A DNA stretch of 32,464 nt, taken from positions 1 to 32,464 of IMG/VR virus record IMGVR_UViG_3300031687_000064. One strand, 5' to 3'. Within the stretch, counting starts at the first letter, position 1. Every line of letters begins with the position of its first letter. This document shows, one piece after another, positions 9,801 to 17,436 of this stretch. A program made the translations under genes and the position numbers. The stretch is from a virus. The notes beneath the pieces are model-generated. The model was not told the origin of the DNA. It did not search any database and worked only from the letters and a program-made list of their open reading frames with translations.

Positions 9801-10521
9801 TGGATTACTTAAGTTAAATACAGTAACGTCTGTAATATATGACGATAGTATATTAATGCATATTGATCATCCTTTAGCATCTTCAGGCCTTACGGCTCTT
9901 GAAATAGCTTCTAATGGTTATATTAGTATGCCTAAGACGGCTCCTAGAAGAGCTTCTGATTTATTCGGTAAACAACAAACTCCTTTTAGAACAGTATCTA
10001 CTTTAAATAGTGCAGGTATTGTTGCTGATAGAACATCATTAAAGAATTCATTTGAACCTAATGATCAATATCTACTTGGTGCAAAGTCATGTGGATCTTT
10101 CTTATACATTTCTCCTCTTAGCAAGGAATCAATAGTGGTTGACGCAAGTAATAAAAGAGGTAAGAAGATTGTTCCTGGTAGTAGTAAGAATTCAATAGTA
10201 ATGGATTTAGTTTTTCAATATAGAATGACAGATTATTATGGAGTTGGATCTACTGGATCTGGTAAAGTAGGAGGAGTTACTGGTAATACATTTGGGAACT
10301 TAACTTATTCTAAGAAAATTGGAATTGATGTTATAGATTCAAATGCAAACGACTTCCAATTCGATATCGAAGTATATTCTAAGTATAAAGCAACTGGTAA
10401 AAACGTAAATGCTATCACATCATCTATGTTGTCTAATTATAACTCATCACATAAATACCACTTCGACGGTAAGCCCGTAGATTTTACAATACCAAATATA
10501 ACGGAGACTTATATACAGTAG
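6862..10521 (+). CDS. Giant tail structural protein with FnIII-like domain and coiled coils
   Basis: A 1219-aa virion protein of unknown family. Visible parts in order are: an N-terminal helical stretch (SISQLLEQFLELNTNSLETF) and a mixed globular region to about 430; a highly charged helix at about 436-497 with many Lys and Glu, likely a coiled coil; a fibronectin type III-like beta sandwich at about 512-653, ending VEIMVQSVSEAGYPSNP then SDWSEIIKVEF; a second short coiled coil at about 722-745 (LLELQNEVQRLRAEIDG); and a large beta-rich C-terminal region. The FnIII-like strand order and the 'A.N..G.sdws' ending are typical of tail-tip and fibre proteins. Residues about 947-952 are DALQPG, sharing a 19-base DNA string with the 944-aa wedge gene. 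It probably makes a fibre or outer baseplate part; the precise role is unknown. Confidence 0.65.
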   Translation: MSAHNSISQLLEQFLELNTNSLETFNRINEAISTDKETVTVDLWDPNSEGVKSVQIPAFGYLKREIERLNTNLESITGVEGNGANVRLKDGSFRKLHTSRLKGPSKPITNLAAPTQFNTKLNAFFENFLNPLLTIKLDVSGQLPVETERVYIERFIFDSKDAATVDQFDELYKGESEIKYKAIQNAITENKLKYYLDSEVIEMPIRTIQYYGDFDITKISNEQKSQVVDGATQTKTIKLFTLNKLTFSDASKTLLDTEVLKVGESLVINSGELRTRYIIKSIDNSTSQIELELIEGFESIKIGSKMLSIYKDLDTDLDVEINIGFDERQVVFIKPIDPASNIPSNEYSPGIGFYSNELQIPGSDGTIQSLSSYYKEEVADFGQFIKGFNVDYIPPAAVGVVPATPVVITGNLKVVQINKHLTDNTTTTKIKQLKSDKVAAEQSLSNTSEAIKAKKSLLNTKKFKSKVERNKQYNEFKSLVNERVSESKLYSSIVSEIKASAESTDIVAVTPKFRVRGFWSIPEPKTIGDEVSQEVVQFKIRYRYVSTSGKTSQVEQIGFTDSANQTTKTAAFSNWTEFNGPVRKRELNEDGKYSWIIESEEDAQAVNFNSLDIPISSGEIVEIMVQSVSEAGYPSNPLTSDWSEIIKVEFPEGELSTDSISGLITQNELDNLKVTLKEDLEAAGIFDHVGDSFTVNEKHFAHNAAAVASGFLTGEQNPISVYDKLLELQNEVQRLRAEIDGTIGDLLIQIIDEDGNVTQVTNNSTVKVFGGFYVDEIPAENYKGFIVTKNFKIRLTNSQASDLELIARILGDVEKPVPSSSDSTLFGLRTGVIDNAVAGDNYYTTEGNYDKVPVVYQNLDSIDLLAHNYFNESPLQSTQLKGQFIYSRYMNLANDRGLYLRSTDGTDGDIDAQDLSGFDTYEYGISTAYQLTGINTTDSNKIFTDALQPGRTPDGNVNEDFIWNGHKDAVVNDNFTPTSTGLLKLNTVTSVIYDDSILMHIDHPLASSGLTALEIASNGYISMPKTAPRRASDLFGKQQTPFRTVSTLNSAGIVADRTSLKNSFEPNDQYLLGAKSCGSFLYISPLSKESIVVDASNKRGKKIVPGSSKNSIVMDLVFQYRMTDYYGVGSTGSGKVGGVTGNTFGNLTYSKKIGIDVIDSNANDFQFDIEVYSKYKATGKNVNAITSSMLSNYNSSHKYHFDGKPVDFTIPNITETYIQ

Positions 10522-10527
10522 CAGATA

Positions 10528-10574
10528 GGAGCCTCTTAAAATTATGATATATAATTTAACTAAAAAGAGGTCCC
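10528..10574 (+). promoter_or_regulatory. Imperfect hairpin spanning the leader of the 1471-aa gene
   Basis: In the 57-base gap, GG-A-G-CCTCTT (10528-10537) can pair with AAGAGG-T-CCC (10565-10574). The six-base core is perfect, followed by a G-U pair, one mismatch and two G-C pairs. Inside it, AAATTAT (10539-10545) pairs with ATAATTT (10551-10557) around a five-base loop. No T-tract follows, so it is not a standard terminator. The right arm contains the only SD-like string near this start (AAGAGG, 8 bases before the ATG), so the structure would hide it. Confidence 0.5.
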
Positions 10575-10578
10575 ATAG

Positions 10579-13500
10579 ATGGCTATAAATTTCAACATAC
10601 AAAACACCGAAGATAATTCTTCATTTGCAATATTAAGAACGAATCCTAAATTAACTAGTAATTTAAAGTTAGTTGTGGATTCGGTCGATAATATATTCAT
10701 GAGTTCTTTCAAAGCAAGTAAACTGCTTTCAAAGGTAGAATATCAGAAGCTTAACATTTCAGCCGATGGTACTTATTCGAATGACGTTGCTAGGTTTTTC
10801 AAAGGAGCACCTAAGAATGAAAGATTTCAAACATTAAGAAAATACTCAGACATTACTCCATATTCAGAATACTCGTACCAATATGAGAATGAATACAACT
10901 ACGGCGCAAGTTTTAATGCTACTAAGTTATACGACGAACAATACAAGATATTCGCTCCAATATGGCTAGATAGAAGAATTCCTAGGAAATTCGTAGTATA
11001 TCGAGTATTAGATGTAGATTACAAAACAAAATACGAGGAAAATACAAACGGTCAAAATTCTAGAATATTAGATTTACTAGAATATGCAGCTATTGTTAAA
11101 ACATTCGACCTTACACCAAAAAGTAACATAGGTAAATATCTAGACAGACATGTCTTTGATAAAGGAATGCCTAGTTCTGTAATAGACTTTAATTTTGCTG
11201 AATCAGGTTCAATACAATATAAAGGTATTGATACTAGTAAAGGGGGTTTTGCTTCAAAGAAAGATTATATTGCAGAGGACTACATACAGAAAGATAATTT
11301 AGAGATAGATTCAAATGAATTAATAACTCAAGGATTTGAAAGACATGGTCTTATTTCTGCAAATTTAGTTAACATGGAATTTATGTTTGACGATTCGTCA
11401 GCAGATAACTATGAAATTTACAGATACTTTGGATTATACGTAGATGTCGTAGAGGAAGGATCTTTTGATATAGATACAGTTTCGACGGACGGCATCATTA
11501 GTATTAAACCTAATACCATGACCTCAGTATACGACGTTGCACCAGTAGGACTTACTCACGAAGATATGTTACCAAGAACATCTGACCTAAAGTTACCTAT
11601 ACTTTCTTATATTAACCTAGGTGGTGACAATTTTCTACATATTAAAAACAACACGTACGCTTCTGGATTAAAGTTATCAATATCTGGCATAGATCCTTTA
11701 GTAGATACTAATGCATTCATAAAATCAGATAATAAAGTTAATGCACTTTCTAAAAAAACATCAAACAAAGGATTTATAAAGGTTGAAGTGGTTGCAAAAC
11801 CAAACAACAATGATAGATTTTATATTGGAGACAAAACAGAAATAGAAATAGAATCATATAGTTTGTATGATTTCACTTTAATAGCGGATGATTCTTTAGG
11901 TAAGGGTACGTTTGTTGGGAATAAATTCTCATCAGCAGGTACTTTGAATCAGATTGCAATCGCTATAAGTAAATTAATAGAAAATAAAACAACATATAAG
12001 GTATATCAAAAAGATGCGACATTCTCTATAGAGGATTATGCAGATGGCGATAATAGGAAGAGAATGTCGTTTGGAGTATACAATTCAAATAATAATTCAT
12101 TCTTAAAGATAATCACAGGGGATTTAGATAATATTGGTTTATTAAACCAAAATATTGTTATTCCATTGACGTCAAACACAGACTTTACACAATGGACTAT
12201 GTATACTGCAACAGGGGGTTCCTCTATCGGAGCATCATTCCTTGTGCCAATTAATGAACTAGGATATATTAAAGTAGGTCAATATATAAAACACAAAGAT
12301 CTTAGCATATATTCTAAAATAACTAATATAATAACAGAACACTCTGATCCAGATGTATATCGAATTATCATTGAAAAACAATTCGAAGCACCTGCCGATA
12401 TGGTTATTCAATTGTATGATAAACTTAGACCCTCATTTGGTAAATTCTCAGCATATGATCTTAAAGATTTCGATTTCGATTTCTATAATACGTCAAATTC
12501 TAATATATCAGAGTTGAATCACGAGGATGATCCCTCTTATTTTACAGGATTATCCCCGGTATTATTTCAAGAAGATCCAGATGACATATATACTGCAATA
12601 GATATTATGTCAGAATATGACAGATTAAGTGAAAATAAATTAAAAGAAACTTCATTAAAAAGTAGAATAACTCCTACTGTTTTAAAATATGCAATGAAGA
12701 ATGGTACAAACGCGAGAAATCTTCCATATATCTTAAATATGAACGAGGCATTCGGACCTAATAACCTTTCTCCAGAAATTCAATTAGAATCTGGCAGAAA
12801 CGTAGATCATTTAAATATGGAACACTTCCATTTTAATCAAATACCTATGAAATACTATGATGATAATAAATTAAATGATTTATCGTCATATACTAGTTTC
12901 ACATCAACTGACGGTATATCGATAAAGCAATTAAAATCAACAGATATTGATTATTTCAGTCTATATTTTAAATGGAATGGAGTATATAATGATCAAACGT
13001 CGGAATGGGTGGATGATAAATTCAAAAAACTATATACTAAATTAGACAATGGAACTAGTGAACTAGAACCGAGCACTCTTTTTAGAGGGTTAAGATATAT
13101 TTATAAAAAAAGAAAGGAGTTTGAAAAAACAGCCCCTACTTCTTTTACAAAAACAACCGAAACTAATTCATATAAATTTGGTGTAACTTTAAACTATAAT
13201 ACGGGGTCTAATATCAACTCAGTATCATACAATGTTGTTAAAAATGACATACATAAATTTATATGTGTTGTTATAGATTTAAATGTAAAGCAAAATGACG
13301 TAGTGTCTATTGATAGAACATTCATGTATAATGCTACTGATATTATATTAAATAATAATGTTATTGATACGGAGATTCCTTTCAATATTGATATGTCTAC
13401 TCCGATGTTTGGGTCAGCAGATCAAATACCATTAAATGCCGATCAGATTTCTATAATTGATAAATCTGCGGATTTTATTAATAATATAACCAGAAATGCT

Positions 13501-14994
13501 GAAGGAGATTATTCATGGTTACTTTTTACAATACCATCATACGGAGTCGGATGTATTAAAGTTATTTCAGTAGTTAGTGCTACTCAAATAATAGTTGATG
13601 GAACTCCATTATATTTTGAAAACAATCCCTCTCCTGGAGAAGAACGAGGACCTATATTCTCACCGGTTCCAGTTAGTATATTAAATACAGTTCCACAAGG
13701 TACTCAGTTCTCTTATTGGAAAACAGGGTCTGCTGGATGGACTAATTTATTAGAAGAGGTTGTTTCATATAACTTCGCTAAGAGATTCAATAAATTCGGA
13801 GATATTAATTATATTACAGTTGATAAAAAAGGAGAACATAAGAATCAATTTGTATTAGAAGTACAAGATGGTGTTGAGGTTGTTAAACCTTCAATATTAA
13901 ATACAGAGTCTGATAGTGATCGTCCAAAATCATATCAGCTGTCTTCGACTGAGATTGGTAAAGTTATTAAAGAGAGAAGCGATGGTGGGTATTTTACAAT
14001 ACTAAGAAGAATGAATGGGGAATATAACCCATTGTTCAAAGATTGTGTCAGTTTCACAGATATACATAACGATCAAAGCATACATCTACCAGAGGTTGGA
14101 TCTAAAACAATAGATATTAATGATGTGGGAGATGTTAGAGCTAATTTGGTTTATAGTAAGTTTAGAAATCTCGGAGTCGCGTTTGCATCATACAAAGACG
14201 TAGATGAAAAATATGGTTTTATCAACAACATGCACTATCATAAAGTAAATAGTGATAATTCAAAAAACTTGTTAAAATTATCTGAAACGTCAGATAAATT
14301 GCCGTTATATCCTTTGATTGGTGAAATCGCTATTGATAAAAAGGACTTTAATATTTTTAAATCTAAATATGCAAGTGACTATTATACAAAGGCATTACCT
14401 GGAGGAAAAAGTGAACCAGTACATGGCACATTAAATCCTATAGAGCTAAAATCATTTATGGTTTCAACAATTATGAAAGTTAAAGATCATTATGATTTAA
14501 CTAGTTTTTCAAAAACTAAAGAATCATCAATAGATTCGCTAGATCATATTAGATTTAATAAATTAAATACGTCAGCAATTCACTGGCTAGAAGAAGACTC
14601 TCAAATTATTGCAGATTTATATCTACCTAAGTCAATATATAATGAATTATTAGAGGATGGTATATTGTCTAAATTTGTAAAATATGTTACTCCAGAAAAT
14701 TCATTCGGAGACAAGTCTACAATTTCAGATGATTTGGAACAATATGTTTATTCAAATATTGTTAATAGATTTATAATTGATAACACTGAGGTATATGGGA
14801 TTGCTGGTAAAAATTTAACAACAGACTTTGTATCTGTAGATTCACCTGAAAAATTAAAAGACGGAGGGTATACTGCACAAACTAATTTTGAAATTCAAGG
14901 GTATCAGAACGATGGACTGAGTTTTAGATTAATATATAATAAAAAACTAGGCTATAAATATAATTTAAAGCTGCACATTAAAATACAAGCATAA
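10579..14994 (+). CDS. Giant virion structural protein (1471 aa), unknown family
   Basis: The largest gene of the window. The protein is acidic to neutral, rich in Asp, Asn, Ser, Tyr and Ile, and seems to be a chain of beta-rich domains with few helices. It has very few Cys, no membrane segment, no signal peptide and no enzyme motif that I can recognise. Size and place between other tail genes suggest a tail-fibre, tail-sheath-associated or outer-baseplate component. Features that may help later matching are the N-terminal YSEYSYQYENEYNYG segment at about residues 95-110, rich in aromatic residues, and an acidic YDLKDFDFDFYNTSNS stretch at about 627-642. The start is preceded by a hairpin rather than the A-rich leader seen elsewhere. 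The stop is four bases before the next ATG, so expression is probably coupled to the collagen-like gene behind it. Confidence 0.65.
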   Translation: MAINFNIQNTEDNSSFAILRTNPKLTSNLKLVVDSVDNIFMSSFKASKLLSKVEYQKLNISADGTYSNDVARFFKGAPKNERFQTLRKYSDITPYSEYSYQYENEYNYGASFNATKLYDEQYKIFAPIWLDRRIPRKFVVYRVLDVDYKTKYEENTNGQNSRILDLLEYAAIVKTFDLTPKSNIGKYLDRHVFDKGMPSSVIDFNFAESGSIQYKGIDTSKGGFASKKDYIAEDYIQKDNLEIDSNELITQGFERHGLISANLVNMEFMFDDSSADNYEIYRYFGLYVDVVEEGSFDIDTVSTDGIISIKPNTMTSVYDVAPVGLTHEDMLPRTSDLKLPILSYINLGGDNFLHIKNNTYASGLKLSISGIDPLVDTNAFIKSDNKVNALSKKTSNKGFIKVEVVAKPNNNDRFYIGDKTEIEIESYSLYDFTLIADDSLGKGTFVGNKFSSAGTLNQIAIAISKLIENKTTYKVYQKDATFSIEDYADGDNRKRMSFGVYNSNNNSFLKIITGDLDNIGLLNQNIVIPLTSNTDFTQWTMYTATGGSSIGASFLVPINELGYIKVGQYIKHKDLSIYSKITNIITEHSDPDVYRIIIEKQFEAPADMVIQLYDKLRPSFGKFSAYDLKDFDFDFYNTSNSNISELNHEDDPSYFTGLSPVLFQEDPDDIYTAIDIMSEYDRLSENKLKETSLKSRITPTVLKYAMKNGTNARNLPYILNMNEAFGPNNLSPEIQLESGRNVDHLNMEHFHFNQIPMKYYDDNKLNDLSSYTSFTSTDGISIKQLKSTDIDYFSLYFKWNGVYNDQTSEWVDDKFKKLYTKLDNGTSELEPSTLFRGLRYIYKKRKEFEKTAPTSFTKTTETNSYKFGVTLNYNTGSNINSVSYNVVKNDIHKFICVVIDLNVKQNDVVSIDRTFMYNATDIILNNNVIDTEIPFNIDMSTPMFGSADQIPLNADQISIIDKSADFINNITRNAEGDYSWLLFTIPSYGVGCIKVISVVSATQIIVDGTPLYFENNPSPGEERGPIFSPVPVSILNTVPQGTQFSYWKTGSAGWTNLLEEVVSYNFAKRFNKFGDINYITVDKKGEHKNQFVLEVQDGVEVVKPSILNTESDSDRPKSYQLSSTEIGKVIKERSDGGYFTILRRMNGEYNPLFKDCVSFTDIHNDQSIHLPEVGSKTIDINDVGDVRANLVYSKFRNLGVAFASYKDVDEKYGFINNMHYHKVNSDNSKNLLKLSETSDKLPLYPLIGEIAIDKKDFNIFKSKYASDYYTKALPGGKSEPVHGTLNPIELKSFMVSTIMKVKDHYDLTSFSKTKESSIDSLDHIRFNKLNTSAIHWLEEDSQIIADLYLPKSIYNELLEDGILSKFVKYVTPENSFGDKSTISDDLEQYVYSNIVNRFIIDNTEVYGIAGKNLTTDFVSVDSPEKLKDGGYTAQTNFEIQGYQNDGLSFRLIYNKKLGYKYNLKLHIKIQA

Positions 14995-14998
14995 CCAC

Positions 14999-17389
14999 AT
15001 GTCAATAAGTATTAAAGAAATATTTAAAAGTGATCTAGATCCTAACAATCCTAATTGGTGGGCTAAATCCAAAGTTGATAAACTTAATTTTAATTTTAAT
15101 CAATTAGAGAATGGAGGTATGCCAGGTCCTATTGGAGTACAAGGCCCTGATGGAATTACAGGTAATCTAGGATACGACGGCCCAGACGGAACAAAGGGAC
15201 CTAATGGAAATCAAGGTTTCATAGGTCTTGATGGATTTTCAACATGGGAAAAACATAATGATTCCTCAAAAACTAACAGTACTCTAACGCCAACTGAATC
15301 AGGACATCCTGAATTTTCAGCTGTTCCAGTTATTATTGGAGTACAATCAGGTCATAATATGTATGATAATTCATTGGACTGGGAAAGAACCCCAAGTGTG
15401 TTCTTCGGATCCCCTACTAGAAATAATATAAGTATGGGAGATGGTTTCGGGAACCGATCAGCCTTTCATTTAACTAATAATGGATTAGATGTCGGTAGAA
15501 CTAGTTTACCGGGAACATCAAACCCGTTGAATATTAAGATTGATTTACAAAACTTAACACATAATTTATATAATTCAAACGGAAATATACTTGCTACTTT
15601 CACAGAATCAATATTTACTACAGAGATTCCAGTTAGATCAGAAGACACTAAAATAGATACTTTAAAATACACGAAAAACATAGCAGAATCTAAAGTATTA
15701 ACTTCTGTCAATGATACAGGTGAAGTTGTTTGGAGAAATAAATACGAAGTATTTGGGGCACTTCCAGTAGGTTCTATTATGTCAATAGGTTCTGTTGATT
15801 TCAACGATACAAATTTTTACAAAGATATTAGCACGAGTGTTGATGTTAATAGTGGATTGCTTGAAGTATCATATGGAAGGGGAAGGGAAAACACTGCATT
15901 TGATGGATGGTATTTATGTAATGGACAAACTTGGGATTATCAGGGTATTATTTCGTATTTAGTGCCTAATTTAAATTCTTTTAGGTATAGTATAGAAAGT
16001 GATGGTAATTTACAAAGCATACATTCATCTGATGTTGCTAGTAATAATCCGGTTTTAATCGGGGGAGGTAATATATCTGTTGATTGTATATTTAACAGTG
16101 TAGATAGTACATATGATGTAACAGGTTCTACCGATTCATCTGATATATTAACATCGTTTAATAGTGGAGGAACTACGCTTTCTCAAAATAAACAAATCCA
16201 TCTTATTAATTTAGGAAACGCGCTACTTAGTTGGAAAACCGGAGCAGGTACTCAAATAGCAACAACACCTATTGTTTTATCAGACCCTAGTGATTCTTCT
16301 TTAATATCATGTTCAGCCTCTAGTCAAACGTATGATTGGACAGGTACTTCTAGTAATATATGGGAAGATCAACAAGACGATTTAAATGGTATTGTTTTAT
16401 ATGATTCTAATTTATCTATTGCGCCTGCTAATAAATGGTATGCTAAAAATGGACTTTCTAGATTTTGGAATGGATCATCATTTACATTATTCGAAGCATG
16501 TGCTACTCAAAATAACATATCTCTAAGGCATGACACTAGTGTTTTAAATTTAAACTGGACAATGCCTTTAAATGGTGTTACCCATGTAATAAATGAAAGC
16601 ACATTTGCATTAGCAACAACATTAAACATAAATGGAGGAACTGCTCCTGTCGGTTGGTATAGAGAAACTGATCCTAATAACACAGTGTGGGTAAGAAGAT
16701 ATTGGAATGGTAGTTCATTTGGCCAAGATAATATATTAGATAATTTTGTAAAATATGCAGGTGAAATTGAGGTTTCATTTGGGATTGGATCACATTCTTG
16801 TACTTTTTCTGATTCAGCACAGCATATATACTATTCAACAAATGTTCAATATCCGTTAGGAAGTAATATCTTAGAAAGAATTAATAGTTCTGATGGTATT
16901 GTTTTTGTTAATAATGCGTTTGTAGATGTTAATGACGGAACATCTCATATATTAAAGATAAAAAATCAAATCAAAATAGGTGCTCAATTTCCATACGGAT
17001 CTTTATTAGATGCAGATACTACGCCTGACACAAGATCTGATATAACAAATAGTAGTCGATTAGATGGGGTATATCAATGCGGTGGTATTATCATAGATGG
17101 AGGTCAATATATAACAGAAGCAAATAATGCTAATGGTAACGTAGTATTCGGTAGTATACACGTAAGTCAAGGAGGTCTTAGCATTAAAATAATAACTGCT
17201 GGGGGTATTTATCGAAATGACCGAACAACATCAACCTTAAATATATCAGGTATGTCTATATATGAGGGAATCAGTGGTAGTACCCCAAGTGAACATTATA
17301 TAACATTTAATAATGCTGGAACATATACTTATATAATGTCAGCAGATTTCGAAGGAGAAGGCGGTAGTGTTACATTGTTAGTACCTTAA
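14999..17389 (+). CDS. Collagen-like tail fibre protein with tail-collar motif
   Basis: A 796-aa tail protein. Residues 1-40 hold a virion-anchoring start (SKVDKLNFNFNQLENGG). Residues 43-79 are an uninterrupted run of Gly-X-Y triplets (GPIGVQGPDGITG onward), expected to form a collagen-like triple helix, which implies a trimer. Residues about 254-335 contain LPVGSIMSIG, then GWYLCNGQTW and VPNLNSFRY; this 'GW.lC.G.....vP.L...f' order matches the phage tail-collar domain found at fibre tips. The C-terminal part is beta-rich and carries two similar 'WNGSSF' segments (SRFWNGSSFTL and RRYWNGSSFGQ), perhaps repeated receptor-binding units. It is a clear paralogue of the next gene over the N-terminal, collagen and collar parts but lacks that gene's Hint domain. 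Confidence 0.75.
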   Translation: MSISIKEIFKSDLDPNNPNWWAKSKVDKLNFNFNQLENGGMPGPIGVQGPDGITGNLGYDGPDGTKGPNGNQGFIGLDGFSTWEKHNDSSKTNSTLTPTESGHPEFSAVPVIIGVQSGHNMYDNSLDWERTPSVFFGSPTRNNISMGDGFGNRSAFHLTNNGLDVGRTSLPGTSNPLNIKIDLQNLTHNLYNSNGNILATFTESIFTTEIPVRSEDTKIDTLKYTKNIAESKVLTSVNDTGEVVWRNKYEVFGALPVGSIMSIGSVDFNDTNFYKDISTSVDVNSGLLEVSYGRGRENTAFDGWYLCNGQTWDYQGIISYLVPNLNSFRYSIESDGNLQSIHSSDVASNNPVLIGGGNISVDCIFNSVDSTYDVTGSTDSSDILTSFNSGGTTLSQNKQIHLINLGNALLSWKTGAGTQIATTPIVLSDPSDSSLISCSASSQTYDWTGTSSNIWEDQQDDLNGIVLYDSNLSIAPANKWYAKNGLSRFWNGSSFTLFEACATQNNISLRHDTSVLNLNWTMPLNGVTHVINESTFALATTLNINGGTAPVGWYRETDPNNTVWVRRYWNGSSFGQDNILDNFVKYAGEIEVSFGIGSHSCTFSDSAQHIYYSTNVQYPLGSNILERINSSDGIVFVNNAFVDVNDGTSHILKIKNQIKIGAQFPYGSLLDADTTPDTRSDITNSSRLDGVYQCGGIIIDGGQYITEANNANGNVVFGSIHVSQGGLSIKIITAGGIYRNDRTTSTLNISGMSIYEGISGSTPSEHYITFNNAGTYTYIMSADFEGEGGSVTLLVP
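15125..15235 (+). repeat. Gly-X-Y collagen-like coding repeat
   Basis: Thirteen consecutive triplets with Gly in the first position (residues 43-79 of the 796-aa protein). Prolines and polar residues fill X and Y. Such runs trimerise phage fibres. Confidence 0.85.
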
Positions 17390-17412
17390 TATGTTGTAAA
17401 GAAAAAGAAATA

Positions 17413-17420
17413 TATAAATA
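17413..17420 (+). promoter_or_regulatory. Candidate T4-type late promoter (TATAAATA)
   Basis: TATAAATA, identical to the T4 late -10 consensus, lies in the 47-base gap 16 bases before the ATG of the second collagen-like gene. In DNA this AT-rich the same octamer also occurs inside genes (for example near 19227 and 27046), so the match alone is weak. Support comes from its intergenic position and from the T4-like gene content. Confidence 0.3.
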
Positions 17421-17436
17421 AAGATAAAAGTTAGAA

